Assembly (NCBI RefSeq): GCF_009749405.1
Contig: NZ_WBIQ01000010.1
Span: forward strand, 186,001 to 250,000
Direction: 5' to 3'
Length of the DNA: 64,000 nt
Origin: Agromyces lapidis
GTDB lineage: Bacteria > Actinomycetota > Actinomycetes > Actinomycetales > Microbacteriaceae
Shown: positions 38,296-46,736 of the stretch, in pieces
How the letters are laid out: each line of letters begins with the position of its first letter
How positions within the stretch are numbered: the first letter of the stretch is position 1
The notes under the pieces: model-generated
Seen by the model: only the letters and a program-made list of their open reading frames with translations
Told to the model about the DNA's origin: nothing
The model's database searches: none
Program-made: the position numbers and the translations under genes

Positions 38296-39774
38296 ATGCG
38301 CGTGCTGGTGACGGGTGCGTCGGGGTACGTCGGCGGACGGCTCGTGCCCCGACTCGTCGAGGCCGGCCACGAGGTCAGGGTCGTCGTCCGTCGGCCGGAA
38401 CGGCTTCGCGACGTTCCCTGGGCGGCATCGGTGGAGATCGTGCCGGGCGATCTCGGCGACCGAGCAGCGGTCGACCGGGCGATGCGCGACATCGATGCGG
38501 TCTTCTACCTCGTGCACTCGATGGGAGGCAAGGACGGGGACTTCACCGAGATCGAGCGCACCGTCGCCAACAACGTCGCGTCGTCGGCGCGCGACCACGG
38601 CGTCAGCAGGATCGTCTACCTCAGCGGCCTGCATCCTGCCGCCGATCGACTCTCACGGCACCTTCGTTCACGCGTGGAGGTGGGCGAGATTCTCCTGGCG
38701 TCCGGGGTGCCGACGATCGTCCTCCAGGCCGGCGTCGTCATCGGCTCGGGCTCGACCTCGTTCGAGATGATCCGTCATCTCACCGAGGTGCTCCCGTACA
38801 TGCCTGCACCCCGCTGGGTGCGCAACTTCATCCAGCCGATCGCGGTGCGCGACGTCCTGCACTACCTGATCCATGCGCTCGACGTGCCCCCCGAGGTCAA
38901 CCGCGCATTCGACATCGGCGGCCCCGACATCTTTCGCTACGGCCAGCTGATGAACGGATACGCGGTCGAGGCGGGGCTGCCGCAGCGTCCGATCGCCGCG
39001 CTGCCGGTGCTCACCCCGTGGCTCGCCGGGCAATGGGTGAACCTCGTCACGCCGATCCCGCGCCGGCTCGCCGTTCCGATCATCGAGTCGCTGCAGTTCG
39101 ACTGCGTGATGCACGATCACGACATCGATCACGTCATTCCGCCGCCTCCCGAGGGCCTGCTTCCGTATCGCACCGCAGTGCGGCTCGCGCTCGAGCGAGA
39201 GCGTCAGGGCGAGGTCGAGACGAGTTGGCGCAACACCGAGGTGGCCGGTGCTCCGAGCGATCCGCTGCCGAGCGACCCCGACTGGTCGGGGCACACGGTG
39301 TACGTCGACGAGCGGGAACAGCGTTGCACGGCTCCCGTCGGCGAACTCTGGCGCGTGATCGAAGGCGTCGGCGGTGAGAACGGGTGGTATTCGTTCCCCG
39401 TGCTGTGGGCGATTCGGGGCTGGGTCGACAAACTGACCGGCGGCGTCGGACTCCAGCGCGGACGGCGCGACGCGCGCGTACTGCACGTCGGCGATGCCGT
39501 CGACTTCTGGCGGGTAGAAGCCATCGACCGGGGCGGCTTCCTGCGTCTGCGCGCAGAGATGCGGATGCCGGGTCGCGCATGGCTCGAACTCAGTGCCACG
39601 GCCGTGAAGGACGGCTCGAGGTACCGGCAGCGGGCGGTGTTCTTCCCGAAGGGGTTGTCGGGCCGCCTCTACTGGTGGCTCATCGTGCCCTTTCACAACA
39701 TGATCTTCACGGGAATGGCGAATCGCATCACGGCGGAGGCCGAGGCCGCCTCGAGGCGCGGAGCGCCCCGATGA
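38296..39774 (+). CDS. NAD(P)-binding SDR protein with C-terminal DUF2867/SRPBCC domain
   Basis: 492 residues. The N-terminal Rossmann fold starts with VLVTGASGYVGGRLVPRL and continues as an atypical extended SDR (YLVHSMGGKDGDFTE, VYLSGLHPA) to about residue 290. Residues about 330-485 form a DUF2867-like domain (WRVIEGVGGENGWYSFPVLWAIRGW). Similar fusions are annotated as predicted nucleoside-diphosphate-sugar epimerases, but the catalytic Tyr-x-x-x-Lys is not evident, so the activity is uncertain. AGAGAGG precedes ATG 38296. A 42-base tandem duplication overlaps its stop codon. Confidence 0.85.
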   Translation: MRVLVTGASGYVGGRLVPRLVEAGHEVRVVVRRPERLRDVPWAASVEIVPGDLGDRAAVDRAMRDIDAVFYLVHSMGGKDGDFTEIERTVANNVASSARDHGVSRIVYLSGLHPAADRLSRHLRSRVEVGEILLASGVPTIVLQAGVVIGSGSTSFEMIRHLTEVLPYMPAPRWVRNFIQPIAVRDVLHYLIHALDVPPEVNRAFDIGGPDIFRYGQLMNGYAVEAGLPQRPIAALPVLTPWLAGQWVNLVTPIPRRLAVPIIESLQFDCVMHDHDIDHVIPPPPEGLLPYRTAVRLALERERQGEVETSWRNTEVAGAPSDPLPSDPDWSGHTVYVDEREQRCTAPVGELWRVIEGVGGENGWYSFPVLWAIRGWVDKLTGGVGLQRGRRDARVLHVGDAVDFWRVEAIDRGGFLRLRAEMRMPGRAWLELSATAVKDGSRYRQRAVFFPKGLSGRLYWWLIVPFHNMIFTGMANRITAEAEAASRRGAPR

Positions 39775-39817
39775 CTCGTGGCCGAGGCCGCCTCGAGGCG
39801 CGGAGCGCCCCGATGAC
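39738..39817. repeat. 42-base tandem duplication spanning the SDR stop codon
   Basis: A 38-base identical segment occurs at 39738-39775 and 39780-39817, with a period of 42 bases. The first copy encodes the last residues and stop of the SDR protein; the second lies beyond it. Each copy includes the perfect palindrome CGCCTCGAGGCG, so the convergent gap can form two hairpins and may act as a terminator. Confidence 0.9.
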
Positions 39818-39852
39818 CCATGATTCGGCGAACCTCGGCTCCGCCGCCGACC

Positions 39853-41232
39853 TCACTCCTTCAGGTCGAGCATCGGGGTCGGCCGACGGAAGCCCTTCGT
39901 CGCGATCGCGAGGATGACCACGCCGACGAGGAGCCACAGGAGGCCGATGATGAAGGTGCGGCCCGACAGGCTCGTCCAGAGCCACACCGTCAGCGCGAAG
40001 CCGATGAGGGGCAGCACGAGGTTGTTGAGCACGGCGAGACCCGATCGCTCGCGGCCGTCGATGAAGTAGTGCTTGATCACCGAGAGGTTCACGACCGAGA
40101 ACGCGATGAGGGCGCCGAAGCTGATCATCTCGCTCAGGAGCATGAGGTCGAAGACGAGCGCGAGCATCGAGATCGCCGACACGATGAGCACCGCGACCAC
40201 GGGTGTGCCGAAGCGCTTGCTGAGGCGGCCGAAGACTGCGCGCGGCAGCACGCCGTCGCGGCCCATCGCGAACAGGATGCGGGCGACCGAGGCCTGCGAG
40301 GTCAGCGCCGACCCCGTCGCACCGGCGACGTAGCCCGCGATGAAGAGCGCCGAGAGCCATTCGCCGCCCGCGGCCGCCACCACGTCGAGACCCGCGGAGT
40401 CGACGTCGGTGAAGGCGTTCGAGGGGAACACGAGCTGAGCCGCGTACGAGATCACGATGAAGATCGCGCCGGCGGTGAGCGTGGTGATCATGATGGCGCG
40501 GGGAACGGAGCGCTTCGAGTCCTTCGCCTCCTCGGCGAGGGTCGAGACCGAATCGAAGCCGAGGAACGACAGGCACAGGATCGCGGCGCCCGCGAACAAG
40601 GCCCCGAAGCCCTCGACCGTGCCGTCGCCGGTGAACGGCAGCAGCGGGTCGACCCCGTTGCCGGCCGCCGTCGAGAAGGCGAGCGCGAGGAACACCACGA
40701 TGAAGATCGTCTGCACCGCGATGATGACGAAGTTCGTGCGGTTCACCGACACGATGCCGACGACGTTGAGCACGGTCACGAGGGCGATCGCGGCGACCAC
40801 GAAGACCCAGGCGGGGATGCCCGGGAACGACGCCGAGAGGTAGATGCCGAGCACGAGGTAGTTGATCATCGGCAGGAACAGGTAGTCGAGCAGCAGCGCC
40901 CACCCCGAGAGGAACCCGACGGCGCCGCCGAAGCTGCGCTGGGTGTAGACGTAGGCCGAGCCGGCGTACGGGTACGCGACCGACATCCGAGCGTAGGAGC
41001 GGGCGGTGAACACCATCGCGACGAGCGTGATCAGGTAGGCGACGGGCACGCGCCCGCCGGTCAGCTGCGTGACGATGCCGTAGGTCGTGAACACGGTGAG
41101 CGGCACCATGTAGACGAGGCCGAAGAGCACGAGCGACGGGGTGCCGAGCACCCGCTTGAAGCGGCCCTGGGTCACCTGCGCGGTGGCCCGGGTCGGGGAG
41201 ATCAGCGGTTCGGGGGCCGGGGAGTGGGACAT
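39853..41232 (-). CDS. APC superfamily amino acid/polyamine permease
   Basis: 459 residues with about 12 helices. The start FKRVLGTPSLVLFGLVYMVPLTVFTTYG and the loop SVAYPYAGSAYVYTQRSFGG are typical of APC permeases, as is FLGFDSVSTLAEEAKDSKRSVPRAI. It probably imports an amino acid, amide or polyamine. It lies 29 bases after the amidohydrolase gene on the same strand, so the two form a uptake-and-hydrolysis unit under the divergent TetR (inference). Confidence 0.92.
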   Translation of the reverse strand: MSHSPAPEPLISPTRATAQVTQGRFKRVLGTPSLVLFGLVYMVPLTVFTTYGIVTQLTGGRVPVAYLITLVAMVFTARSYARMSVAYPYAGSAYVYTQRSFGGAVGFLSGWALLLDYLFLPMINYLVLGIYLSASFPGIPAWVFVVAAIALVTVLNVVGIVSVNRTNFVIIAVQTIFIVVFLALAFSTAAGNGVDPLLPFTGDGTVEGFGALFAGAAILCLSFLGFDSVSTLAEEAKDSKRSVPRAIMITTLTAGAIFIVISYAAQLVFPSNAFTDVDSAGLDVVAAAGGEWLSALFIAGYVAGATGSALTSQASVARILFAMGRDGVLPRAVFGRLSKRFGTPVVAVLIVSAISMLALVFDLMLLSEMISFGALIAFSVVNLSVIKHYFIDGRERSGLAVLNNLVLPLIGFALTVWLWTSLSGRTFIIGLLWLLVGVVILAIATKGFRRPTPMLDLKE

Positions 41233-41261
41233 GGACGGGGGATCCTTTCGTGGGTGCGGGG

Positions 41262-42917
41262 CTACGTTGCCGCGCGGTATCGGGGGCTTCCTGCGAGATA
41301 GGTGGCGAGGACGGGGACGCGGGCGAGGTCGCCGGCGGGGGTGTCGCGCGGATCGCGCGCGAGCAGGACGAGGTCGGCGCTCGCACCGGGTTCGATGCGG
41401 CCCCAAGGGGTGGATGCCTCGTCGGCGAACGCCTGGTGGGCGACGGCGGTCGAGTACGCGTCGAGCGCGCGCTCGACGGGCAGGATCTCCTCGGGCGTCC
41501 AGCCGTCCTCGGGCACGCCGTCGGGCGTGCGGCGGGAGACGGCGATCGCGAGGCCGTCGAGCGGGGCGCCCGAGCTGACGGGCCAGTCCGAGCCGAACGA
41601 GAGCACGGCGCCCGAGCTGTCGATCGTGCGGAGCCGGTACTGCCGGTCGGCGCGGGCCCGCCCGAGGCGCGGCACGGTGAGCACGGTCATCAGCGGGTCG
41701 AGCTGCGCCCACAGCGGCTGCATGCACGCGACCGCGCCGAGCTCGGCGAAGCGGCCGAGGTCGGCCTCGTCGACCAGCTGGGCGTGCGCGATCACCGGGC
41801 GACGGTCGCGCGGTCCGTTCGCGTCGATCGCGTGCTCGACGGCGTCGAGGGCCTGGCGCACGGCGGCGTCGCCGATCGCGTGGATGTGCACCTGGAACCC
41901 GGCGGCGTCGACGGCGAGCACGGCGTCGCGGAGCGAGTCGCCCTCCCAGACCGTCATGCCGAGACCGCGATCGCCGTGGTCGTGGAGCCCGCTGCAGTAG
42001 GGCTCGAGCAGGGCGCCGGTCTCGGATTCGATGACCCCGTCGGCGAAGAACTTCACGGTGTTCGCGGTGAGCATCGGGGAACCGAGCGCGTCGACCCGGC
42101 GACGCGACTCGCGAATGACCGGCAGCTGCTCGGCGAAGCGCCGGGGGTCGGCGTACAGGGCGAGATTGAAACGCACCGGCAGGATGCCGCGTTCCGCCGC
42201 TTCGAGATAGCTGTCGACGTCGCCCGGCTCGACCCAGGCGTCCTGCACCCAGGTGACGCCCCGCTCGAGGTAGTACTCCCCCGCCCGTCGCAGCGCGCGC
42301 ATGCGCTCATCTGCCGGCCTGACCCCGGCGGCGTCGAGCACGAGTTCGACCGCCCCCCACTCGCGCAGGGTGCCGAGGGGGGTGCCGTCGGCGCGGCGCA
42401 TGATCTCGCCGAGCACCGGCTCGGGCGTCTCTGCGTCGATGCCGGCGAGCTCGAGCGCCCGGGAGTTCACCCACACGGTGTGGTAGTCGTAGGCGCGCAG
42501 CACGACCGGCCGGTCGGCGACCGCGGCGTCGAGCCAGCGCGCGTCGAAGAGCCCCTCTTCGACGAGGCTCGGGTCGTAGGAGGCGCCCACGATCCACTCC
42601 TCGCCGGGGTGCGCGGCGGCGTACTCGGCGACGGCGGCCACGATCTCGTCGACCGTGCGGCAGTCGCGCACCGCCGGCCCTTCGGCTTCGAGTCCGCCGA
42701 ACAGCGGGTGGGCGTGACCGTCGCCGAAGGAGGGCATGAGGAACCCGCCGCCGAGGTCGACCGACTCCACCGGCCCCGCGGCGCGTGCGGCGACGGCCGC
42801 GGCATCCGCCTCGTCATCGAACGCGACGACCACCCCGCCCTGAACGAGGAGCGACCGCGCCGTGGGCGCTCCCGCGCCGCGCCAGATGGTTCCGCCGGAG
42901 AAGTGGATCGTCGTCAT
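41262..42917 (-). CDS. Amidohydrolase, YtcJ/Amidohydro_3 family
   Basis: 551 residues. The metal-binding HxH is in GDGHAHPLFGG, with further ligands in the HIHAIGDAAVRQALD and IAHAQLVDEADL segments and the catalytic Asp in FGSDWPVSSGAPL. The family hydrolyses N-acyl or cyclic amide bonds in the cytoplasm. It is the first gene of a unit with the APC permease and is divergent from a TetR gene, with two palindromic operators between them, which points to substrate-inducible catabolism of an imported amide. Confidence 0.92.
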   Translation of the reverse strand: MTTIHFSGGTIWRGAGAPTARSLLVQGGVVVAFDDEADAAAVAARAAGPVESVDLGGGFLMPSFGDGHAHPLFGGLEAEGPAVRDCRTVDEIVAAVAEYAAAHPGEEWIVGASYDPSLVEEGLFDARWLDAAVADRPVVLRAYDYHTVWVNSRALELAGIDAETPEPVLGEIMRRADGTPLGTLREWGAVELVLDAAGVRPADERMRALRRAGEYYLERGVTWVQDAWVEPGDVDSYLEAAERGILPVRFNLALYADPRRFAEQLPVIRESRRRVDALGSPMLTANTVKFFADGVIESETGALLEPYCSGLHDHGDRGLGMTVWEGDSLRDAVLAVDAAGFQVHIHAIGDAAVRQALDAVEHAIDANGPRDRRPVIAHAQLVDEADLGRFAELGAVACMQPLWAQLDPLMTVLTVPRLGRARADRQYRLRTIDSSGAVLSFGSDWPVSSGAPLDGLAIAVSRRTPDGVPEDGWTPEEILPVERALDAYSTAVAHQAFADEASTPWGRIEPGASADLVLLARDPRDTPAGDLARVPVLATYLAGSPRYRAAT

Positions 42918-42947
42918 GCACCGTTGCCTTCGTGAGCCGGGAGCGTC

Positions 42948-42981
42948 GTACGAACGATGTTCATACGAACACTGTTCGTAT
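42948..42981. promoter_or_regulatory. Two overlapping operators in the amidohydrolase/TetR gap
   Basis: ATACGAAC-ACT-GTTCGTAT (42963-42981) is a perfect 8-3-8 palindrome. GTACGAAC-GAT-GTTCATAC (42948-42966) is a second copy with one mismatch that shares four bases with the first. The start-to-start distance is 15 bases. This is a typical TetR operator pair, located 31-46 bases from the amidohydrolase start. A TACACT hexamer (43002-43007) downstream may be the TetR gene's -10. Confidence 0.85.
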
Positions 42982-43036
42982 CAGTGGTGAGAGGCTACAC
43001 TCTCGGCAGGGCAGACGGAAGAGTCGAGGTGCATCG

Positions 43037-43657
43037 ATGTCGACGGTGAATCGCGAGCAGCTCGTGCACGCCGCCCTCGAGCTCGTCGACGAGCACGGCA
43101 GCGAGGCGCTCACCATGCGCAGCCTCGCGAAGCGGGTGAACCGGCAGGTCTCCTCGCTCTACAACCACGTCGGCAGCCGCGACGAGCTCATCGAGCTCGT
43201 GCGCGCCCGCATCGTCGAGGGCATCGACACCTCGCCCTTCGCCGAGCACCCGTGGGACGTCGCGCTCGAGGCCTGGGCGCGCTCGTATCTCACGGCCTTC
43301 GCGGCCCACCCGAACCTCATCCGCGTGCTCGCGACCACCCCGATCCGCGACGTGTCGACCTTCGTGATCTACGACGACGTCATCGGCGCGCTCATCGACG
43401 GCGGCTGGCCCCTGCAGGACGCGGTCGCCGTCATGCGCACGGTCGAGGCGCACGTGCTCGGTTCGGCGCTCGACATCGTCGCGCCGAGCGACATGCTCGA
43501 TCAGGCCTCGGTACCCGCCGAGCTCGAACGGGCGCACGCCGCCCTCGACCCGCGCTACGAGGAGTCCACGAGCGCCGCAGCCGCGTTCGAGCTCGGCATC
43601 TCCGCACTCCTCGACGGCCTCCGCGCCAGACGCGCCACCCTCGCGGTCGCCGACTGA
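43037..43657 (+). CDS. TetR family regulator of the amidohydrolase-permease unit
   Basis: 206 residues. The helix-turn-helix reads LTMRSLAKRVNRQVSSLYNHV and the C-terminal domain resembles TetR_C_33-like regulators of actinobacteria (WARSYLTAFAAHPNLIRVLATTP). It is divergent from the amidohydrolase, and a double palindrome of the GAAC-N3-GTTC type lies between. It therefore probably represses both directions until an amide-type ligand is present. Weak Shine-Dalgarno (GAGGT) before ATG 43037. Confidence 0.88.
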   Translation: MSTVNREQLVHAALELVDEHGSEALTMRSLAKRVNRQVSSLYNHVGSRDELIELVRARIVEGIDTSPFAEHPWDVALEAWARSYLTAFAAHPNLIRVLATTPIRDVSTFVIYDDVIGALIDGGWPLQDAVAVMRTVEAHVLGSALDIVAPSDMLDQASVPAELERAHAALDPRYEESTSAAAAFELGISALLDGLRARRATLAVAD

Positions 43658-43728
43658 CACCGCAGCATCCCGCACGAATCCCGCGCGAGCGGGTGTCACG
43701 GCGCAAAGAACCCGCGTACACTCCCACC

Positions 43729-44166
43729 ATGGACAACCTCGATCGCGCCATCCTCGACCTGCTGCGGCAGAATTCCCGGGCCGGGTACGGCGACATCGGG
43801 TCCTCCGTCGGGCTCAGCGCCTCGGCGGTCAAGCGCCGCGTCGACCGGCTCGTCGCCGACGGAGTGATCCGTTCGTTCACGATCCAGGTCGACCCCACCG
43901 TCGACGGCATGTCGACCGAGGCCTACGTCGAGCTGTTCTGCCGGGGCACCGTGGCCCCCGACGAGCTCAAGCGCATCCTCCAGGACGTGCCCGAGGTCGT
44001 CTACGCGGGCACCGTCACCGGCTCCGCCGACGCGATCGTGCAGATCCGCGCCCGCGACATCGCCTCGCTCGAAGAAGCCCTCGAGCGCGTGCGCATCGCC
44101 CCGAACGTCGATCACACGCGCAGCGCGATCGTGCTCTCGCGCCTCGTCAACCGCAGTCGAGACTGA
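43729..44166 (+). CDS. Lrp/AsnC family transcriptional regulator
   Basis: 145 residues. The N-terminal helix-turn-helix reads LDRAILDLLRQNSRAGYGDIG followed by LSASAVKRRVDRLVADGVI. The C-terminal RAM domain ends near VLSRLVNRSRD. It binds amino acids and controls amino acid metabolism. TACACT (43717-43722) lies 6 bases before ATG 43729, so the mRNA is probably leaderless. A GntR-type gene follows 15 bases later, so they may be co-transcribed. Confidence 0.9.
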   Translation: MDNLDRAILDLLRQNSRAGYGDIGSSVGLSASAVKRRVDRLVADGVIRSFTIQVDPTVDGMSTEAYVELFCRGTVAPDELKRILQDVPEVVYAGTVTGSADAIVQIRARDIASLEEALERVRIAPNVDHTRSAIVLSRLVNRSRD

Positions 44167-44181
44167 CCCGCGATCCCCGAC

Positions 44182-44556
44182 ATGGATGCCTCCGGCCTCG
44201 GCCTCGCGATCGACGCGAACGCGTCCGCGGCCCCCTACGAGCAGCTGCACGCCGCCGTCGTCGCCGCCGTCGCGAGCGGGCGGCTCGCGCCCGGCTCGAA
44301 GTTGCCGACCGTGCGCGCCCTCGCGGAAGAGCTCGGCCTCGCGGTGAACACCGTCGCGAAGGCGTACAAGGCGCTCGAGTCCGACGGGGTCATCGAAGGG
44401 CGCGGCCGCAACGGCACCTTCGTGACCGAGCACGGCGACCCCGCCGAGCGCGCATTGCAGGTCGCGGCGGCCGACTACGCGTCGCTTGCGAGCAGGCTCG
44501 GGGTCGAGGCATCCGCCGCCCGTGACATCGTGACCGCGGCGCTCGACGCCGGCTGA
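44182..44556 (+). CDS. GntR family regulator, YtrA-type
   Basis: 124 residues: one GntR winged helix (APGSKLPTVRALAEELGLAV followed by NTVAKAYKALESDGVIEGRGRNGTFV) and a short helical C-terminus, the layout of the small YtrA subfamily that often controls ABC transporters. No transporter gene is adjacent, so the target is unknown. It follows the Lrp gene closely and ends before an inverted repeat region. Confidence 0.85.
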   Translation: MDASGLGLAIDANASAAPYEQLHAAVVAAVASGRLAPGSKLPTVRALAEELGLAVNTVAKAYKALESDGVIEGRGRNGTFVTEHGDPAERALQVAAADYASLASRLGVEASAARDIVTAALDAG

Positions 44557-44581
44557 CCCTGCCGCAGCACCACTCCCATTC

Positions 44582-44646
44582 CCGGGGTCATTTTCCGCCA
44601 GATCCGCGGGCCGTGCCGCAGCGAATTGGCCGAAAGTGACCCCCGG
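44582..44646. terminator. Imperfect inverted repeat between convergent GntR and rimK genes
   Basis: CCGGGGTCATTTTCCGCCA (44582-44600) pairs imperfectly with TGGCCGAAAGTGACCCCCGG (44627-44646). It lies between two convergent genes and is probably a two-way terminator. Its ATTTTCC core resembles the arm of the repeat at 31901-31957. Confidence 0.5.
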
Positions 44647-44672
44647 AGCGGAACGCGAGTGAGCGCGACGCG

Positions 44673-45866
44673 CTACTCGCTCTGCTGCAGCGGCTGCTTC
44701 GGGAGCTTGCGCACCTTCGCACGGCGGCGACGGCGCTCGGGGATCATCGACCGCATCTCCTCGAGCTTGCCGAAGCAGAGCAGCCGGTCGTCGGCCTCGA
44801 GCACGACGCCCTTGCGCGGGTTGGGGATGACGTTCGTGCCGCGGTGCAGGGTGAGCACCGTGATGTCGCGCTCCCACAGGCCCGACTCGCCGAGGGTCTT
44901 GCCGACGAGGTCGGCGTTGCCGTGCACGAGCAGTTCGGCCACGCCGTATCCGGTCGAGACGGTGAGCCGCTGGCGCACGTCGATCTCGGGGAACGCGACC
45001 TGGTTCGCGATGTAGTCGATGATCGCGCCCGCGACGTCGAGGTTCGTCGCCGTCTCGATGCCCTGCAGGCCGGGCGAGGAGTTGACCTCCATCACCAGCG
45101 GGCCGTCGTTGCCCTCGAGCATGTCGACGCCCGCGACCTTGAGCCCCATGATCTGCGCCGAGCGCACGGCCGCGAGCTCGTACTCGGGCGAGAGCTCGAC
45201 GGCCTCGACGCTGCCGCCCCGGTGCACGTTCGAGCGGAACTCGTCGCCGCTCGCGACCCGGCGCATCGCCGCGACGACGCGGTCGCCGACGACGAGGGCG
45301 CGGATGTCGCGACCACGGCTCTCGGCGATGAACCTCTGGATGAGCACGTTCTGCTTCGTCGAGTGCAGCGTCTCGATGATGGCCTCGGCGACCTTCACCT
45401 GCGGCGCGAGGATGACGCCGATGCCCTGCGTTCCCTCGAGCAGCTTGATGACGACGGGTGCACCGCCGACCTGCTCGATCGCGGGTCGTACGTCGGCGCG
45501 GTTGCGCACGAACGCGGTGGGCGGCAGCGCGATGTTGTGGCGCGAGAGGATCTGGTTGGCGCGCAGCTTGTCGCGGGCGTTCGAGATGCCGTTCGCGGTG
45601 TTGGGCGTGTAGACGTCCATCTGCTCGAACTGGCGCACCACGGCGGTGCCGAAGTACGTGATCGAGTTGCCGATGCGCGGCAGGATCGCGTCGTAGTCGG
45701 AGAGCGGACGCCCGCGGAACTGCAGATCGGGCTCGGGCCCAGAGAGATCGATCGCGAAACGCAGGGTGTTGAGCACCTTCACCTGGTGACCCCGCTGCTG
45801 CGCGGCGGCACGCAGTCGCTGGGTCGAGTACGCCTGCGGCGCGCGCGAGAGGATCGCGAGTTTCAT
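44673..45866 (-). CDS. rimK: RimK-type ATP-grasp ligase fused to a TrkA_C-like domain
   Basis: 397 residues from ATG 45866. Residues 1-292 are RimK: MKLAILSRAPQAYSTQRLRA, FRGRPLSDYDAILPRIGNSI, GAPVVIKLLEGTQGIGVIL, and the metal site EVNSSPGLQGIE. RimK adds glutamates to the C-terminus of ribosomal protein S6. Residues about 295-385 add a domain with GYGVAELLVHGNADLVGKTL and VLEADDRLLCFGKLEEM, matching the C-terminal ligand-binding lobe of TrkA/RCK proteins. E. coli RimK (300 residues) lacks it. The end is an Arg/Lys tail. It is divergent from the retropepsin-like gene, with 26 bases between starts. Confidence 0.9.
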   Translation of the reverse strand: MKLAILSRAPQAYSTQRLRAAAQQRGHQVKVLNTLRFAIDLSGPEPDLQFRGRPLSDYDAILPRIGNSITYFGTAVVRQFEQMDVYTPNTANGISNARDKLRANQILSRHNIALPPTAFVRNRADVRPAIEQVGGAPVVIKLLEGTQGIGVILAPQVKVAEAIIETLHSTKQNVLIQRFIAESRGRDIRALVVGDRVVAAMRRVASGDEFRSNVHRGGSVEAVELSPEYELAAVRSAQIMGLKVAGVDMLEGNDGPLVMEVNSSPGLQGIETATNLDVAGAIIDYIANQVAFPEIDVRQRLTVSTGYGVAELLVHGNADLVGKTLGESGLWERDITVLTLHRGTNVIPNPRKGVVLEADDRLLCFGKLEEMRSMIPERRRRRAKVRKLPKQPLQQSE

Positions 45867-45892
45867 CGGGTGAGCCCTGCCAAGATGGTCGA

Positions 45893-46390
45893 GTGAACGA
45901 GGAATCCCATTCAAGCACCATCGCCGGGTGGCGCGAATGGGTGAGCCTGCCGGATGCCGGAGTGCCCTGGATCAAGGCGAAGCTCGACACCGGAGCGCGT
46001 ACCTCGTCGCTGCACGCCTTCGACGTGGAGGAACTGCCCGGTGAAGCAGATGCCTCGGGCGGCGAGCCGCTCGGCCGCGTGCGCTTCGGCATCCGCCCCT
46101 GGCAGGAGAGCGACGACGACGCGGTCGTCGTCGAACTGCCCGTGCACGACCGCCGTCAGGTGCGCAGCTCCTCGGGCCACTCCGAGGAGCGGATCGTGGT
46201 GCTCCTCGAGCTCGTGCTGCAGGAGCGCACCGTGACCGCCGAGGTGACCCTCACGAACCGCGACGAGATGGGCTTTCGCATGCTCATCGGCCGCGAGGCG
46301 CTGCGCCAGGGCTTCGTCGTCGATTCGGCCCGGTCGTTCGTCGGCGGGCGGGCACCCCGGGGCATCCGCCGCCGCAACCGCGGGCGCTGA
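45893..46390 (+). CDS. Retropepsin-like RimK-associated protein (RimB/Zn_protease family)
   Basis: 165 residues from GTG 45893. The segment WVSLPDAGVPWIKAKLDTGARTSSLHA contains the D-T/S-G-A-type catalytic Asp of retropepsins. Further segments EVTLTNRDEMGFRMLIGREAL complete the fold. Homologues are annotated as ATP-dependent zinc proteases or RimB and act together with RimK in S6 modification or its removal. The gene faces rimK head to head. The C-terminus ends in a basic stretch (RGIRRRNRGR). Confidence 0.87.
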   Translation: MNEESHSSTIAGWREWVSLPDAGVPWIKAKLDTGARTSSLHAFDVEELPGEADASGGEPLGRVRFGIRPWQESDDDAVVVELPVHDRRQVRSSSGHSEERIVVLLELVLQERTVTAEVTLTNRDEMGFRMLIGREALRQGFVVDSARSFVGGRAPRGIRRRNRGR

Positions 46391-46736
46391 GCGGCGACGA
46401 CCCGCGCCTCCCCCGTCGCCTCCGCCGCCTCTCCACCGTTTCCGCGGCCTCTTCCGCCTCCTCGGATCCTCCTCTCCTCCTCCGCCGCCTCCTCTTCCTC
46501 CTCCTCCGCCGCATCCCCCTCCGCCGCCGCCGCCTCCTCTTCTTCCCCCTCCTCCGCCGCCGCCCCCTCCGCCGCCGCCGCCGCCTCCTCTTCTTCCCCC
46601 TCCTCCGCCGCCGCCTCCATCTCCTCGTCCGCCGCCTCGTACGACGGGCGAGGTTCCTGGGTTGAGCGGGGTCGACGCCCCGCCACCCTCGGATGAACAT
46701 CCATTCGATGTCGGTGGGTGCTGAGATCATCGATAC
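46391..46736. repeat. 346-base gap dominated by a C/T low-complexity tract
   Basis: From about 46410 to 46640 the plus strand is nearly free of A and is built of CCTCC, TCTTC and CCGCC units. A block of about 50 bases (around 46515-46563) recurs almost exactly at 46566-46615. I see no plausible gene in it; the Glu/Ala-rich frames on the minus strand overlap two good genes. A C-rich, G-poor, A-poor transcript just after a stop codon is what a Rho loading site would look like. The remaining 46641-46736 holds the promoter region of the HNH gene. Confidence 0.75.

Noticed and set aside
39738-39817. Direct repeats as a CRISPR array or att site
   Set aside because: Only two copies with a 4-base gap, no spacers, no cas genes and no integrase. 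A simple tandem duplication explains them.
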